Notes: generated by a model from the letters alone, not told the origin. Shown: positions 34,137 to 43,371, counted from the stretch's first letter. The stretch is DNA of 64,000 nucleotides from G963674505 sp964575975 (GCA_964575975.1 CAZNTU010000003.1:35101-99100); one strand, 5' to 3'. Made by a program: numbers and translations.

Positions 34137-35918
34137 ATGGACATCGGAGAACTCAAGAAAACCATACTGGATCGAATCGAAACCGCGGCCGAAAAGGCGT
34201 TCGGAGGCCGACCGGAGGGTTTGTCCCTGGTATTTCCGCCCAGCGTCGCGATGGGCGATTTCGCGTGCGGTTGTTTTCCGTTGGCGAAAGAGTATCGTCG
34301 GTCTCCCAAGGACATAGCCCAAAAGATCGTCGAAAACATGCGAACGGAGGAGTTGATCGAAAAGGCCGAAGCCGCAGGCCCGTATGTCAACGTCAAGATC
34401 GACCGTTCCGTCTTGTTCGGCCGGATCTGTTCCGAAATCGTCGAAAACGAAGAAAAATTCTTTTTCTCCCGAATGGGCGAAGGCGAGCGCGTCATGGTGG
34501 AATATCTTTCACCGAACACCAACAAGCCCCTTCATTTGGGCCACTTGAGAAACGGCGCCTTGGGAATGGCCCTGTCGAAAATCTTGGAGGCGACAGGGTA
34601 CCGCGTGGTCAAGGCCAATCTGATCAACAACCGCGGAGTCCATATCTGCAAAAGCATGCTTGCGTGGAAAAGGTGGGGCCAAGGTGCCACGCCGGAATCC
34701 CAGGGGATCAAGGGGGACCATTTCGTGGGCGACTGGTACGTGCGGTACGCCATCGAAGCCGAGAAGGACCCCTCGCTGGACGTCGAAGTCCAGCAAATGC
34801 TCCAAAAATGGGAGGCGGGCGGCCCGGAAACCGTCGAACTCTGGAAAACCATGAACCAGTGGGTCTACGACGGATTCGCCGAGACTTGCGAGAAATTCGG
34901 CCTTGAATTCGACGCCGTATATTACGAATCCGACACGTACAAACTCGGCCGCGACATCATCTCGGAAGGTTTGAAAAAAGAGGTTTTCCAAGTCGATTCC
35001 CGAAACGGGGAGAACAAGGGCAACGTGGTGTTTCCCATGCCCGAGGAAAAATACGGTCTCGAAAAAGGCGGAAAGCGGAAAAAAGTGACTGTCCTTCGCG
35101 AGGACGGCACCAGTCTGTACATGACGCAGGACATCGGAACGGCCGTTATGAAGGTGGCCGATCACAATCTGGACCGCTCCATCTACGTGGTCGGCAGCGA
35201 ACAGGTTTATCATTTCCAGTGCCTTTTCGAAATCTTAAAGGCCCTCGGATACTCTTGGGCGGACGGTTGCCACCATCTGTCGTACGGCATGGTCTATCTT
35301 CCCGAAGGAAAAATGAAATCGAGGGAGGGCAAGGTCGTGGACGCCGACGACCTCATCGAGGCGATAGAAGAAATGGCGGAGGCGGAAATAGTCAAGAGGA
35401 ACATCGACAATCCTTTGTCCGACGAAGAGATGAACGAAAGAAAATCGGCCATCGGCAAGGGGGCGATCAAATTTTATCTTCTAAGGGTCAGGGCCAACCA
35501 GGACATCCATTTCGACCCCGAGGAATCCATATCGTTCGACGGTTTTACCGGCCCTTATTGCCAGTACGCCTGCGCAAGGATTTCCGGAATCTTGAGAAAC
35601 GCGGCGGAACTGGGACTTTCCTGTCGCGAGGCCGACTGCGGCGTCCTGGGAAACGAGGAGGAACTGATTCTGATTCGACACCTGATCCAATTTCCCGAGG
35701 AACTGGAAATTTCGGCGGGGGAACTCGCCCCGTCCCGGCTCGCCGTACATGTTTTCAACACCGCAAAGGCGTTCAACCAGTTCTACAACAAACACCAGGT
35801 GATTCGCGCCGAAACCGAGGAAATCGCAAAAGCGCGTCTCGTTTTGATCAACGCGTGCCGCGTCGCTCTGAAAACAGGCTTGAACCTGCTCGGAATAGAC
35901 GTTTTGGAAAGAATGTAA
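34137..35918 (+). CDS. argS: Arginyl-tRNA synthetase
   Basis: A 593-residue class I synthetase. The Add1 N-terminal domain covers about 1-110. The HIGH motif is seen as NTNKPLHLGHLRNG (about 128) and the KMSK-equivalent as GKMKSREGKVV (about 400), both normal for ArgRS variants. The C-terminal anticodon-binding DALR domain ends FNQFYNKHQVI with the final RVALKTGLNLLGI. AGGAG 6 nt upstream fixes the ATG. A pyruvoyl arginine decarboxylase gene follows after 28 bp on the same strand, so two arginine-consuming enzymes share a transcript. Confidence 0.98.
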   Translation: MDIGELKKTILDRIETAAEKAFGGRPEGLSLVFPPSVAMGDFACGCFPLAKEYRRSPKDIAQKIVENMRTEELIEKAEAAGPYVNVKIDRSVLFGRICSEIVENEEKFFFSRMGEGERVMVEYLSPNTNKPLHLGHLRNGALGMALSKILEATGYRVVKANLINNRGVHICKSMLAWKRWGQGATPESQGIKGDHFVGDWYVRYAIEAEKDPSLDVEVQQMLQKWEAGGPETVELWKTMNQWVYDGFAETCEKFGLEFDAVYYESDTYKLGRDIISEGLKKEVFQVDSRNGENKGNVVFPMPEEKYGLEKGGKRKKVTVLREDGTSLYMTQDIGTAVMKVADHNLDRSIYVVGSEQVYHFQCLFEILKALGYSWADGCHHLSYGMVYLPEGKMKSREGKVVDADDLIEAIEEMAEAEIVKRNIDNPLSDEEMNERKSAIGKGAIKFYLLRVRANQDIHFDPEESISFDGFTGPYCQYACARISGILRNAAELGLSCREADCGVLGNEEELILIRHLIQFPEELEISAGELAPSRLAVHVFNTAKAFNQFYNKHQVIRAETEEIAKARLVLINACRVALKTGLNLLGIDVLERM

Positions 35919-35946
35919 CTACAAGCGGACAGGAGTATTAAAAAAA

Positions 35947-36501
35947 ATGTATGTACCCAAATATCTTTTTTTCACCAAAGGCATTGGAATTCACAAGGAA
36001 AAGGGAGCGTCCCTCGAAATCGCGTTGAGGGACGCGGGTATCGCCCATCTGAATATCGTCGAGGTCTCTTCCATTTTCCCTCCCGACTGCAAAATAATCG
36101 ACGCCATGGAAGGATTGGGAATGTTGCATCCAGGAGAAGTCACTCCCTCGGTAATTGCCAAGGCGCACTCCTGCGAGCCCGGTCGGAGGATCGTCGCCAG
36201 CATCGGCCTTGCGCTGCCTCGCGAGGAAGGCAGATACGGATTTCTGGCGGCCCATAACGCATACGGAGAAACCGAGAAGGAAGGCGGGGAATACGCCGAG
36301 GACCTTGCCGCCACCATGCTTGCCAATACCTTGGGGATCGAATTCGACGTCGACAAGGACTACGACGAGAAGAGGGAAGTTTTCAGAATGTCGGAGAAAA
36401 TCGTGGAAACCTGGCACACGACGCTGGGCGCCCAGGCCGACGAGAGCGGCAAGTGGACTACTGTGGTGGCGGCGGCCGTTTTCGCGGGCGATGGACGTTA
36501 A
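35947..36501 (+). CDS. pdaD: Pyruvoyl-dependent arginine decarboxylase
   Basis: A 184-residue proenzyme that self-cleaves to make a pyruvoyl group and decarboxylates arginine to agmatine, an entry to polyamine synthesis. The cleavage region is IVEVSSIFPPDCK (Ser-Ser near residue 40). Other landmarks are LHPGEVTPSVIAK, GFLAAHNAYGETE and the C-terminal WTTVVAAAVFAG. Length matches archaeal and chlamydial relatives. It follows argS by 28 bp. Its last 4 bp overlap the convergent kinase-fold/GNAT gene. Confidence 0.92.
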   Translation: MYVPKYLFFTKGIGIHKEKGASLEIALRDAGIAHLNIVEVSSIFPPDCKIIDAMEGLGMLHPGEVTPSVIAKAHSCEPGRRIVASIGLALPREEGRYGFLAAHNAYGETEKEGGEYAEDLAATMLANTLGIEFDVDKDYDEKREVFRMSEKIVETWHTTLGAQADESGKWTTVVAAAVFAGDGR

Positions 36502-37520
36502 GCAACCGCAAACACGAACATCGGAACCCCCGGAGATCTTGCTTTCCTTGAAGAAAGATCTTCGGGGACTTTTTCCTCGAACCCCACCGAAAGGTATATT
36601 TCTTTCAATTTTTCGTTCCTGGTGAGGGAAACCACCCGCCGAAAGCCCTCTTTTTTCACTATTTCCACGAAAGACTGGATCAAAAAATATCCGACCTGCT
36701 GGTTGCGGTACCTGATCGCGACCGCCAAAGCCCCCAGTTCCGCCGAAACGGGGTCTAGGACGATCTTTTCCACGCACCCCACGGGAATGCCGTCGATCTT
36801 TGCCATATAGAAATTCTCCCTCATGGCCGAAACATGCTCCCGGCTCCGGGGTTTGATCAACCCCCGCTGGATATACGGCCGGAGTATGTCCTGGACGATC
36901 CGGACTTCCTCGTCCGTGCCCACGCGTTCCAAAGATTCGGTAAAATTGTTGGCGATTAACGTTCCGACCCCTTCCAGGCTGAACAGTTCGTGCTTCAGAC
37001 AATTCTTTTTCGCAGGCACGATGTGGATGCGGTCCACGATTCGATTCTCGATTTTCGCGCAAATCTTTTCGATGATCGTTTTGAAATTCGCATTCGCCAC
37101 CAAGTCTCCATAGGCGATGATTTTTTTTTCCCGAATTAGTCGAAGGGCGTTGCTGGTGGTCAAGGAATTCAATTTGCGCCCCTTGTCGTCGGTCAGGTAT
37201 TTTCTTTCTACAAAAAGAATCTTGGAAGCTTCCAACGGTGTGTTGAGGGCATACTGGTAAAAATCCTCCCCCGTTTCCACGGGAATTCGTTCGATCCGCG
37301 TGTTGGGCAGCTTGTCTTGAAAAAGAGTGAAATATTTCCTGTTGGCGAAACGGTTCGGAAGATTATGGAGCAATGTGGTTCGGATTCCCTGACGGTCTAA
37401 AAACTTGATGTCGCCCAACAAATGGGAGATGTTTTCCCGAAGGATACCTTCCCTGCACGCGACCACAATCCGAGTCTCGGCAAGCGTTTTTTTATATTCG
37501 TCAATATACAGTTTAGGCAT
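36498..37520 (-). CDS. Amino-acid-kinase-like plus GNAT protein resembling N-acetylglutamate synthase
   Basis: 340 residues. The N-terminal 190 show an amino-acid-kinase-like layout (FLDRQGIRTTLLHNLPNRF, LTTSNALRLIREKKIIAYGD) without clear kinase catalytic residues. The C-terminal 140 form a GNAT domain (AELGALAVAIRYRNQQVGYF, RRVVSLTRNEKLKEIYLSVG). This is the ArgA architecture, so acetyl-CoA:glutamate N-acetyltransferase activity is plausible for arginine synthesis. The kinase-like half is degenerate, and the acetyl-CoA loop RNQQVGYF departs from R/Q-x-x-G-x-G. It is convergent with pdaD, which would consume the pathway's product. The start MPKLYIDEYKK has a weak Shine-Dalgarno. Confidence 0.7.
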   Translation of the reverse strand: MPKLYIDEYKKTLAETRIVVACREGILRENISHLLGDIKFLDRQGIRTTLLHNLPNRFANRKYFTLFQDKLPNTRIERIPVETGEDFYQYALNTPLEASKILFVERKYLTDDKGRKLNSLTTSNALRLIREKKIIAYGDLVANANFKTIIEKICAKIENRIVDRIHIVPAKKNCLKHELFSLEGVGTLIANNFTESLERVGTDEEVRIVQDILRPYIQRGLIKPRSREHVSAMRENFYMAKIDGIPVGCVEKIVLDPVSAELGALAVAIRYRNQQVGYFLIQSFVEIVKKEGFRRVVSLTRNEKLKEIYLSVGFEEKVPEDLSSRKARSPGVPMFVFAVA

Positions 37521-37739
37521 TGGCAACTTTTTTCGTTGATTAAAATTTCGAATTCTTTTTATACCATATCCGGCTCTCAATTTCGAACCTTCATCTGCCG
37601 AATTAAAACGAAAACGGTCTTGAAATCCCCAAAAAACCGGTTGAAAAGCCTGTGCGTTTCATTTATTAATGAACTTATTGCAGAATAGCTTTTCATCATG
37701 TCCGCGCGTGTTTTTATCGGCTTTTACCAAGGACGTTCA

Positions 37740-39377
37740 GTGGAAAAAGAAAAACGCCAAAGTTCAATAGATTCGTTTAAGACGCTTCCGTTCGATTTTT
37801 CGACGATCAAGGCGCTGCTGGCCACGACTAACCGGTACCGAACATTGTTCGAAAACGCAGGGGACGCCATTTTCGTCCTGGACAGGCGAGGACGGATGTT
37901 GGACGCGAACCGTATCGCCTGCGAACGGTTGGGGTACACCCGAAAAGAATTGCTGGAGTTGAACTGGGAAGACATAGACCCCCCGGAAAACAATGAAACT
38001 ATAAAAGACCGGATGGAAAAGATTCGCCTCGAAGGCCATCTGATTTTCGAAACCGCCCACAAACGAAAAGACGGAGCGATGATTCCCATCGAAGTCAGCA
38101 GCCGGGTCATCGAATACGACAAAGAACCAACCGTTTTGACCATCGCACGCGACATCAGCGACCGCAAAGAATCGGAAAAGGAAAAGGCGCGCCTTCAAAC
38201 GCAACTTCGACAGGCCCAAAAGATGGAGGCCATAGGGACTCTTGCCGGCGGCATCGCCCACGATTTCAACAATATTCTCACCCCCATCAGCGGATATACC
38301 GAGCTGGCCATGAGAAAAATACCTGCCGGAACAAGGGCAAGGCAAAATCTCGAACAAGTGCTGGCCGGGGTGCAGAGGGCGAAAAGCCTCGTACAGCAGA
38401 TACTCACGTTCAGCAGGCAGGATAACCAAAAGCGCTCTTCCCTCCAGGTGAAAAGTATTATCAAAGAAGCGCTGAAACTGCTTCGGGCCTCTCTTCCCGC
38501 AACCATCGAATTCAAGTCCGACTTGAAATCCGAAAGCATGATCGTCGCCGACCCCACTCAGCTCCATCAAGTCATGATCAATCTTTGCACCAACGCGCAG
38601 CACGCCATGAAAGAATCCGGGGGAATTCTGGAAATCGTACTGGAGGACGTCGATCTGAGCAGTAACGATTCCAAGGCTGCCGCGGACCTGAAGCCGGGAC
38701 CTTACGTATGCCTGACCGTCGGAGATACGGGATGCGGCATGGACAAGGAACTGCTGGACCGGATCTTCGAGCCTTACTTCACAACCAAGCCCGAGGGCGA
38801 AGGCACGGGCATGGGCCTTTCCGTGGTCCACGGCATCGTGAAAAACCATGGCGGAGACATCATCGTGGAAAGCGAAAAGGGAAGGGGAAGCTCGTTCAAG
38901 GTTTTTTTCCCGAGAATGGATGTCGCGGAAGAACAAAAGGAGGAAACCTTTCAAATCGCTCAAATCCCCAGGGGACAGGAGAGTATTCTTCTGGTCGACG
39001 ACGAAAAAACCGTGACCGACGTAATGGAGCAAATGCTCGAAGATTTGGGTTATCGCATAACCTGCAAAAACAATCCCCTGGCGGCGCTGGAAATTTTCCG
39101 GGCAAGTCCGTTTTCCTACGAGTTGGTCGTCTCCGACATGAACATGCCGAAAATGACGGGCCTCCAAATGGCACAAGAAATGCTGCGCGCAAGACCCGAT
39201 ATTCCTGTTATAATCGCGACCGGAAATCGACGCGAAATAGCGACGGAAAAAGCGGCCCAGGCAGGAATCCGGGCAATCCTCATGAAACCGCCGTCCCTAG
39301 ACGATTTGGCAAGGGCTGTACGCGAGGTTATCGACAATTCCAAAAAAAATTCGACCGGAAATCGCGCCCAACGGTAA
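37740..39377 (+). CDS. Hybrid sensor histidine kinase/response regulator (PAS-HisKA-HATPase-REC)
   Basis: About 545 residues, soluble. One PAS domain (about 30-150: RTLFENAGDAIFVLDRRGRM), a HisKA domain with the acceptor His in LAGGIAHDFNNILTPI, HATPase_c (NLCTNAQHAMKE, GDTGCGMD, GTGMGLSVVHGIV) and a receiver domain with acceptor Asp in VVSDMNMP and Lys in ILMKPP. It is closely similar in layout to the kinase at 13-2058, which has an extra PAS. GTG at 37740 with AAGGA 6 nt upstream is preferred over the ATG at 37698, which lacks a Shine-Dalgarno. Confidence 0.93.
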   Translation: MEKEKRQSSIDSFKTLPFDFSTIKALLATTNRYRTLFENAGDAIFVLDRRGRMLDANRIACERLGYTRKELLELNWEDIDPPENNETIKDRMEKIRLEGHLIFETAHKRKDGAMIPIEVSSRVIEYDKEPTVLTIARDISDRKESEKEKARLQTQLRQAQKMEAIGTLAGGIAHDFNNILTPISGYTELAMRKIPAGTRARQNLEQVLAGVQRAKSLVQQILTFSRQDNQKRSSLQVKSIIKEALKLLRASLPATIEFKSDLKSESMIVADPTQLHQVMINLCTNAQHAMKESGGILEIVLEDVDLSSNDSKAAADLKPGPYVCLTVGDTGCGMDKELLDRIFEPYFTTKPEGEGTGMGLSVVHGIVKNHGGDIIVESEKGRGSSFKVFFPRMDVAEEQKEETFQIAQIPRGQESILLVDDEKTVTDVMEQMLEDLGYRITCKNNPLAALEIFRASPFSYELVVSDMNMPKMTGLQMAQEMLRARPDIPVIIATGNRREIATEKAAQAGIRAILMKPPSLDDLARAVREVIDNSKKNSTGNRAQR

Positions 39378-39625
39378 GGCATTTTTTTATCGGGTATTGT
39401 TTCCCCGCCAAGCCTGAAATACTCACGAAACAACAATGGAGTACTTCGAATACATTATTTTTGTTCTCCAAATAGGATAATTACCCCATATACATTTTCT
39501 TTCGACTACTTTAAACAAGCTGTTAACACGGGAAAAAAACGGCAAGGCGAGACTGCGAAAATTTCACAAAGCCGGTCGAGTCCTCGCCCATTCATTAACC
39601 TCCTTCGAGAAAGGAGAAAAAACAA

Positions 39626-39820
39626 ATGACCTCGTCACCGTGCAAAAATTGCCCAAAACGTCTGAAGTCGAAGTTCGAATGCGCCAAGGATTGCGACAAA
39701 CTGAAGCAAGTGCAGGAAATGTATAGCACGCTTCACGAGCAGAGTCTTTTTTCGGCGATCGATTACGCCGAAGAAGGACGATTTTCCATCAACTACAGTT
39801 CCACCCATTCGCTTCCTTGA
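39626..39820 (+). CDS. Small cysteine-motif protein of unknown function
   Basis: 64 residues with Cys at 6, 9, 19 and 23 (C-x2-C-x9-C-x3-C), a zinc-finger-like spacing, followed by a polar helical part (KLKQVQEMYSTLHEQSL). AAGGAG lies upstream of the ATG and a terminator-like double hairpin follows, so I regard it as a real single-gene unit. I do not recognise a family. Confidence 0.65.
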   Translation: MTSSPCKNCPKRLKSKFECAKDCDKLKQVQEMYSTLHEQSLFSAIDYAEEGRFSINYSSTHSLP

Positions 39821-39866
39821 TTGCCGGGCGAAACGCCATGACGATTCGTCTCCGCAATTAAAGAAG

Positions 39867-39910
39867 GGAGGGAATTTTCCCTCCGGAACGAATTTCCGGA
39901 TTGTTTCTTG
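39867..39910 (+). terminator. Double-hairpin terminator candidate
   Basis: GGAGGGAA/TTCCCTCC (39867-39884) overlaps by three bases with TCCGGAA/TTCCGGA (39882-39900), then the T-rich TTGTTTCTTG. The two hairpins are mutually exclusive at their shared bases. It is 47 nt after the stop at 39820. Confidence 0.5.
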
Positions 39911-40138
39911 TAGTGCGCCGGCAATCGGGGTACGCACTGCTTTTAGTTGAAATTACCGTCCGTTTTCCTTTATTCGCTCCGATATTTCTGTTTTTTTCTC
40001 CTTCTGCATTCGCCATCCTTATAGAATATGGAATTCTGTTTCTCCTAAGCTATTTTTTGGAAAAATTGCCTGCGGCCCTTTTATCGCAAGCCCCCGGCTT
40101 GATCCCGTAGTTTGCGCTCGGGTCCGCGCAACTCGGAT

Positions 40139-40202
40139 GGCGAGAATTGCCCGAAAAACAGGTTTTTCGCCCCGAACCTGTCGTCTATGGACAATTCTCG
40201 CC
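40139..40202. repeat. Nested inverted repeat with alternative pairing
   Basis: Outer arms GGCGAGAATTG (40139-40149) and CAATTCTCGCC (40192-40202) are perfect. Inside, ACAGGTT pairs with AACCTGT, or instead CGAAAAA pairs with TTTTTCG across a CAGG loop. It lies about 45 nt beyond the stop of the minus-strand universal stress gene. It has no U-tract, so it is not a standard terminator. Confidence 0.55.
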
Positions 40203-40247
40203 TTTCCCTTTGCTTCGCCCATGGAAAGCAAAGCGTTCGAACAAATC

Positions 40248-41165
40248 CTAGGTGATCACCCAGACTGCGTTGAACCGGCCCATTTGGACAATTTTGTTGC
40301 TGACGCGCCCCATAAAGAATTCCACGACCTTGTGAAGTCCTCTGCGGCCGGTCATGATCGTACCGATGTTCTCGTTTTCGGCTTCGTCCATTACCGCTTT
40401 AGCCCGGCTTCGCTGCCTGGTAATGATTTTGGTCGTTACCCTGTCTTCGCCAAAACCGCTTCTCACCAGATGCGATTTCGCCTCGTTGAGCACCGGCGCG
40501 ATCTCGTGGACGAACTGGTCCGTGATTTCCTTGGGAGTGTCGATATCGTCCCTAATGACATGAACCAAGTGGATTTCGTAGTCTTTCCCGGAAAGGTTCG
40601 CTGCGACAAAATCGACCGCCCTCATGGAATATTCCGAATTGTCCATGGCGATCAGGATTTTGTTGGGAACAGGAATATCTCTTCCGATCAGCGCCAGAGG
40701 CATGTCCGTTATCCCCGACAGAAGCTTCATGGCAATGCTTCCAAGCACTACGTTTTTCATCATGCCGGCGCCCTTCCGTCCGATCATCAATGCGCCGTAG
40801 CCGCTGTGGGCCTCGCTGACGATGTCCCTTGCGATTCCGACCGCTTTCTTCTGCAACTTCATTTTTATCTTCGACTTTTCGATTCCGGCCTCCACCAGTC
40901 CATTTCTGGATTTTTCCAGAAAGCTTTCGAGGTCGCGTTTCTTCTGAATCTCCCAACTCTGCACTTCGTCGAACGTCTTTTTGAACTGCGGATCCTTGCC
41001 CAAATCCCTTAAATACTTCGGCATTGCGTCGTAAACGCTGTACAGGGTAATTTTAGTCCCGAACTCTCTAAAATACGGCACTTTGGCGATGTATTTTATT
41101 ACCTCGTAGGAACGCTCGGAACCGTCCAAGGCTACCAATACATTTTTCAAAGGTTCGAAAGCCAT
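40248..41165 (-). CDS. Tandem universal stress protein (two Usp domains)
   Basis: 305 residues with two UspA domains (about 1-160 and 168-305). Each starts with a KxxLVALDGSE-type strand (KNVLVALDGSERS, NKILIAMDNSEYS). Domain one has the ATP-binding G-x2-G-x9-G-S loop (GRKGAGMMKNVVLGS). Domain two has GRRGLHKVVEFFMGR, with Arg in place of Ser/Thr directly after the last Gly, so it may bind ATP poorly. A sigma54-like promoter lies 63 nt upstream, suggesting activation by an enhancer-binding regulator. Confidence 0.93.
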   Translation of the reverse strand: MAFEPLKNVLVALDGSERSYEVIKYIAKVPYFREFGTKITLYSVYDAMPKYLRDLGKDPQFKKTFDEVQSWEIQKKRDLESFLEKSRNGLVEAGIEKSKIKMKLQKKAVGIARDIVSEAHSGYGALMIGRKGAGMMKNVVLGSIAMKLLSGITDMPLALIGRDIPVPNKILIAMDNSEYSMRAVDFVAANLSGKDYEIHLVHVIRDDIDTPKEITDQFVHEIAPVLNEAKSHLVRSGFGEDRVTTKIITRQRSRAKAVMDEAENENIGTIMTGRRGLHKVVEFFMGRVSNKIVQMGRFNAVWVIT

Positions 41166-41227
41166 CTTTTCCCTCCTTTTCGTAGTAGAGATTTCACAAA
41201 GAATAACTTTTTTCCGGCAACATATTC

Positions 41228-41244
41228 AAGCAACCTTCATGCCA
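41228..41244 (-). promoter_or_regulatory. Sigma54-like promoter of the universal stress gene
   Basis: On the minus strand TGGCATGAAGGTTGCTT, with GG and GC elements at the exact -24/-12 spacing and the TTGCT -12 consensus. The ATG of the gene is at 41165. Confidence 0.6.
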
Positions 41245-41379
41245 ATCGCCAAAGAAAACAGACGGAGGGTTAAGATGCCGTATTCTTTGGGTATACGAAA
41301 TCCGACGATCCCGATCCCGCCAACTTGTCGTGTCTATGTTTTTGACAATCTGTAAAGGAGATAAATCCGAAGAATTTCT

Positions 41380-43371
41380 TTACCGCCGTTCCGCGCCTCG
41401 GGGCTCCTTGGGAAACAACCGGACGATTATCGCTATCAAAGCAAGCGATACGACGACAAGCACCGAATAAAGGCCCCATCCCTTCTCTCCGAACATCCCT
41501 TCGAAATCGATTCCCCAGTCGCTTTTTCCTTCCAGAGCGATATCGCCCAGTTCGACGACTTCGGGCTTCAATCCGACCAAGTGATGCCGCACCAAATCCA
41601 GGTCGTAGTTTCCCGCCGCCGCGACGGGATTGCCCCCGAAAGCCTCGATCCGTCCGGGCGCGGTCGCTATGAACATCGCCGCCTTTTCAAGATATCGAAT
41701 CTCGACCTCGGACAAATCTATCGGGCGGTTGTCTCCATGCTCCATCACGATGCGAAAAGAGGTTTCCTCCTTGGGAAATCCTTTCATATCGAAATGGAGA
41801 AACGCCGGCTTTTCCGAAAGGCTTTGCCAAACCGAAGTTCGCCACGGTCGCCAGGATTTAGGGCCCGCCATCGGGATTTCCATTTGTACGTCCCTTTCGA
41901 AAATTCCCGAGGAGGCGAGCCGAATCTCGGTCCAGTATTCCGAGGCTTTTGGAAGACCGAAAGTCCAGACGGTTCGGTTTTCCTTCTTTTCGTATTCCTT
42001 TTCCGGTTGCAGTCGGACGGATGCGATTTTGGGGCGTCCCCAGAAATAGGGAATCTGAATACCGTCGCGAACCAGCCTGATTCCGGCCGGATTGCCGTCC
42101 AAACTGGCTTCCCGGTTCAGGTTCAACCGGTAAAAGCCTTCGTTTGGAATTCGCACGGCTCCGCGCCACCGATAGCCCTTTGCGGAAAACGGTCCGCCCT
42201 GAATTCCGTAGGTCTCCACGAGGTTTACGGGACGCCAGGCCTCGTTGCTTTCAATTTCTGGAAAAATCGCTTGATGCGCAATTCGCCGGTCCGGCTCGCT
42301 CGGGGTCGGCAACACGGTCGCCCGCTCCCCCGTTCCGGAGCGCGCCGTGTACCGCCCCGGAGCATCCGCGTAAAAAAGGAGGCGAGGAACTCGCGAGAAA
42401 AAGGCCAGACTGTCCACCTTTCCCGGAAAACCGCTCCGGGGCTTCAATTTCAAAACCACGGTTCGCGCAGGCCAAATACGATCTATTCCGACAACGAATT
42501 TTCGAGCGTCCTCCGTAATTTCCGATACCGTTCCGCCGTCGATCATCCTGAATTCCTCGACGCCCGCGTTGTATTCGTCGCAACCGATCCGCCAGTCCCC
42601 GACAAACGGAACCCCGAGCGTCGTTTCGACGGACTCGATCCAAAGCCCCGCGCCAGGCAAAGCCGTCCTGATTTCCAATCCTTCGTCCGTTTCGAGCGTT
42701 TCGAAAACCCGCTCGATTTTTTTCGTCGCGTAGTTTTTCTCCAACGGCTTGCCCGAAACCGTCACATGGGTAATCGGCACGGGAGTATCGAAGAACATTC
42801 TGTCGTAGCCGCCGAAAAACACCCTGATTCTTCCGAAAACGCGGGGAACGACTCGGATTTCGGTCCGCATGCCTTCCTCTCCCGGAAAAATCGCCGCGTT
42901 TTTCGCCAGGGAAACCCAACCGCCGGAACTCAGCGCGTCGATGTCCACCCTCCCGACCGCCCCCTTCTCGGCCATTTGGATCGATATCTTTTCGATGCTT
43001 ATGTCCTCCGGCGAAGATGCCTCCCACGTGAAACCTCCTTTCGACTCCATGGTTATCTTATCCGCAGTCAGGTTCTTTTCGAGCGTTTCGGCTTCCTTTC
43101 GCCAAAAAAGCTCGAACGGGCGTGGCTGTCCGTCGGGTCCCAGAAGTTGTAAGTCGAGTCGGACATTCGACGTTCGGTCGTCGAACCTTGTCGCGGAACG
43201 GGAACTTCCTTCGGGCGAAAACACGAGTCCGGGCGGCAAAACGGATTCCACCAGACCCTCGGACGGCACGGTCGCAGTGGACGACACTCGCCACGAGTCT
43301 TCGCCGGCCGAAAACCCCTGCGCCGCGAACAGAAAGAAAAAAGCCGAAAACAAAGAAAATCTAATTTTCAT
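41380..43371 (-). CDS. DUF3999-family exported membrane-anchored protein
   Basis: 663 residues. An N-terminal signal peptide (FSLFSAFFFLFAAQGFSA) is followed by a long beta-rich periplasmic region with no recognised catalytic motif, then one C-terminal transmembrane helix (YSVLVVVSLALIAIIVRLF) and a short cytosolic tail. From memory DUF3999 proteins are encoded beside DUF2339 membrane proteins, exactly as here. AAAGGA 7 nt upstream fixes the ATG, which overlaps the DUF2339 gene's end by 11 bp. The function of the pair is unknown to me. Confidence 0.85.
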   Translation of the reverse strand: MKIRFSLFSAFFFLFAAQGFSAGEDSWRVSSTATVPSEGLVESVLPPGLVFSPEGSSRSATRFDDRTSNVRLDLQLLGPDGQPRPFELFWRKEAETLEKNLTADKITMESKGGFTWEASSPEDISIEKISIQMAEKGAVGRVDIDALSSGGWVSLAKNAAIFPGEEGMRTEIRVVPRVFGRIRVFFGGYDRMFFDTPVPITHVTVSGKPLEKNYATKKIERVFETLETDEGLEIRTALPGAGLWIESVETTLGVPFVGDWRIGCDEYNAGVEEFRMIDGGTVSEITEDARKFVVGIDRIWPARTVVLKLKPRSGFPGKVDSLAFFSRVPRLLFYADAPGRYTARSGTGERATVLPTPSEPDRRIAHQAIFPEIESNEAWRPVNLVETYGIQGGPFSAKGYRWRGAVRIPNEGFYRLNLNREASLDGNPAGIRLVRDGIQIPYFWGRPKIASVRLQPEKEYEKKENRTVWTFGLPKASEYWTEIRLASSGIFERDVQMEIPMAGPKSWRPWRTSVWQSLSEKPAFLHFDMKGFPKEETSFRIVMEHGDNRPIDLSEVEIRYLEKAAMFIATAPGRIEAFGGNPVAAAGNYDLDLVRHHLVGLKPEVVELGDIALEGKSDWGIDFEGMFGEKGWGLYSVLVVVSLALIAIIVRLFPKEPRGAERR

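Larger units (their letters stand above)
39821..40247. other. Intergenic region, 427 bp, no protein gene
   Basis: This lies between the small Cys protein gene (plus) and the universal stress gene (minus, convergent). It holds a double hairpin at 39867-39900 and a larger inverted repeat at 40139-40202, both listed separately. Short open frames here have no ribosome binding site or recognisable domain. Confidence 0.6.

Noticed and set aside
37764..39176. A 470-codon minus-strand open frame opposite the second hybrid kinase
   Set aside because: No ribosome binding site or domain, and it covers a gene with unmistakable kinase motifs.
39901..40110. A possible 69-residue hydrophobic protein in the 427-bp gap
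   Set aside because: No ribosome binding site, an odd composition and overlap with the T-rich terminator region.
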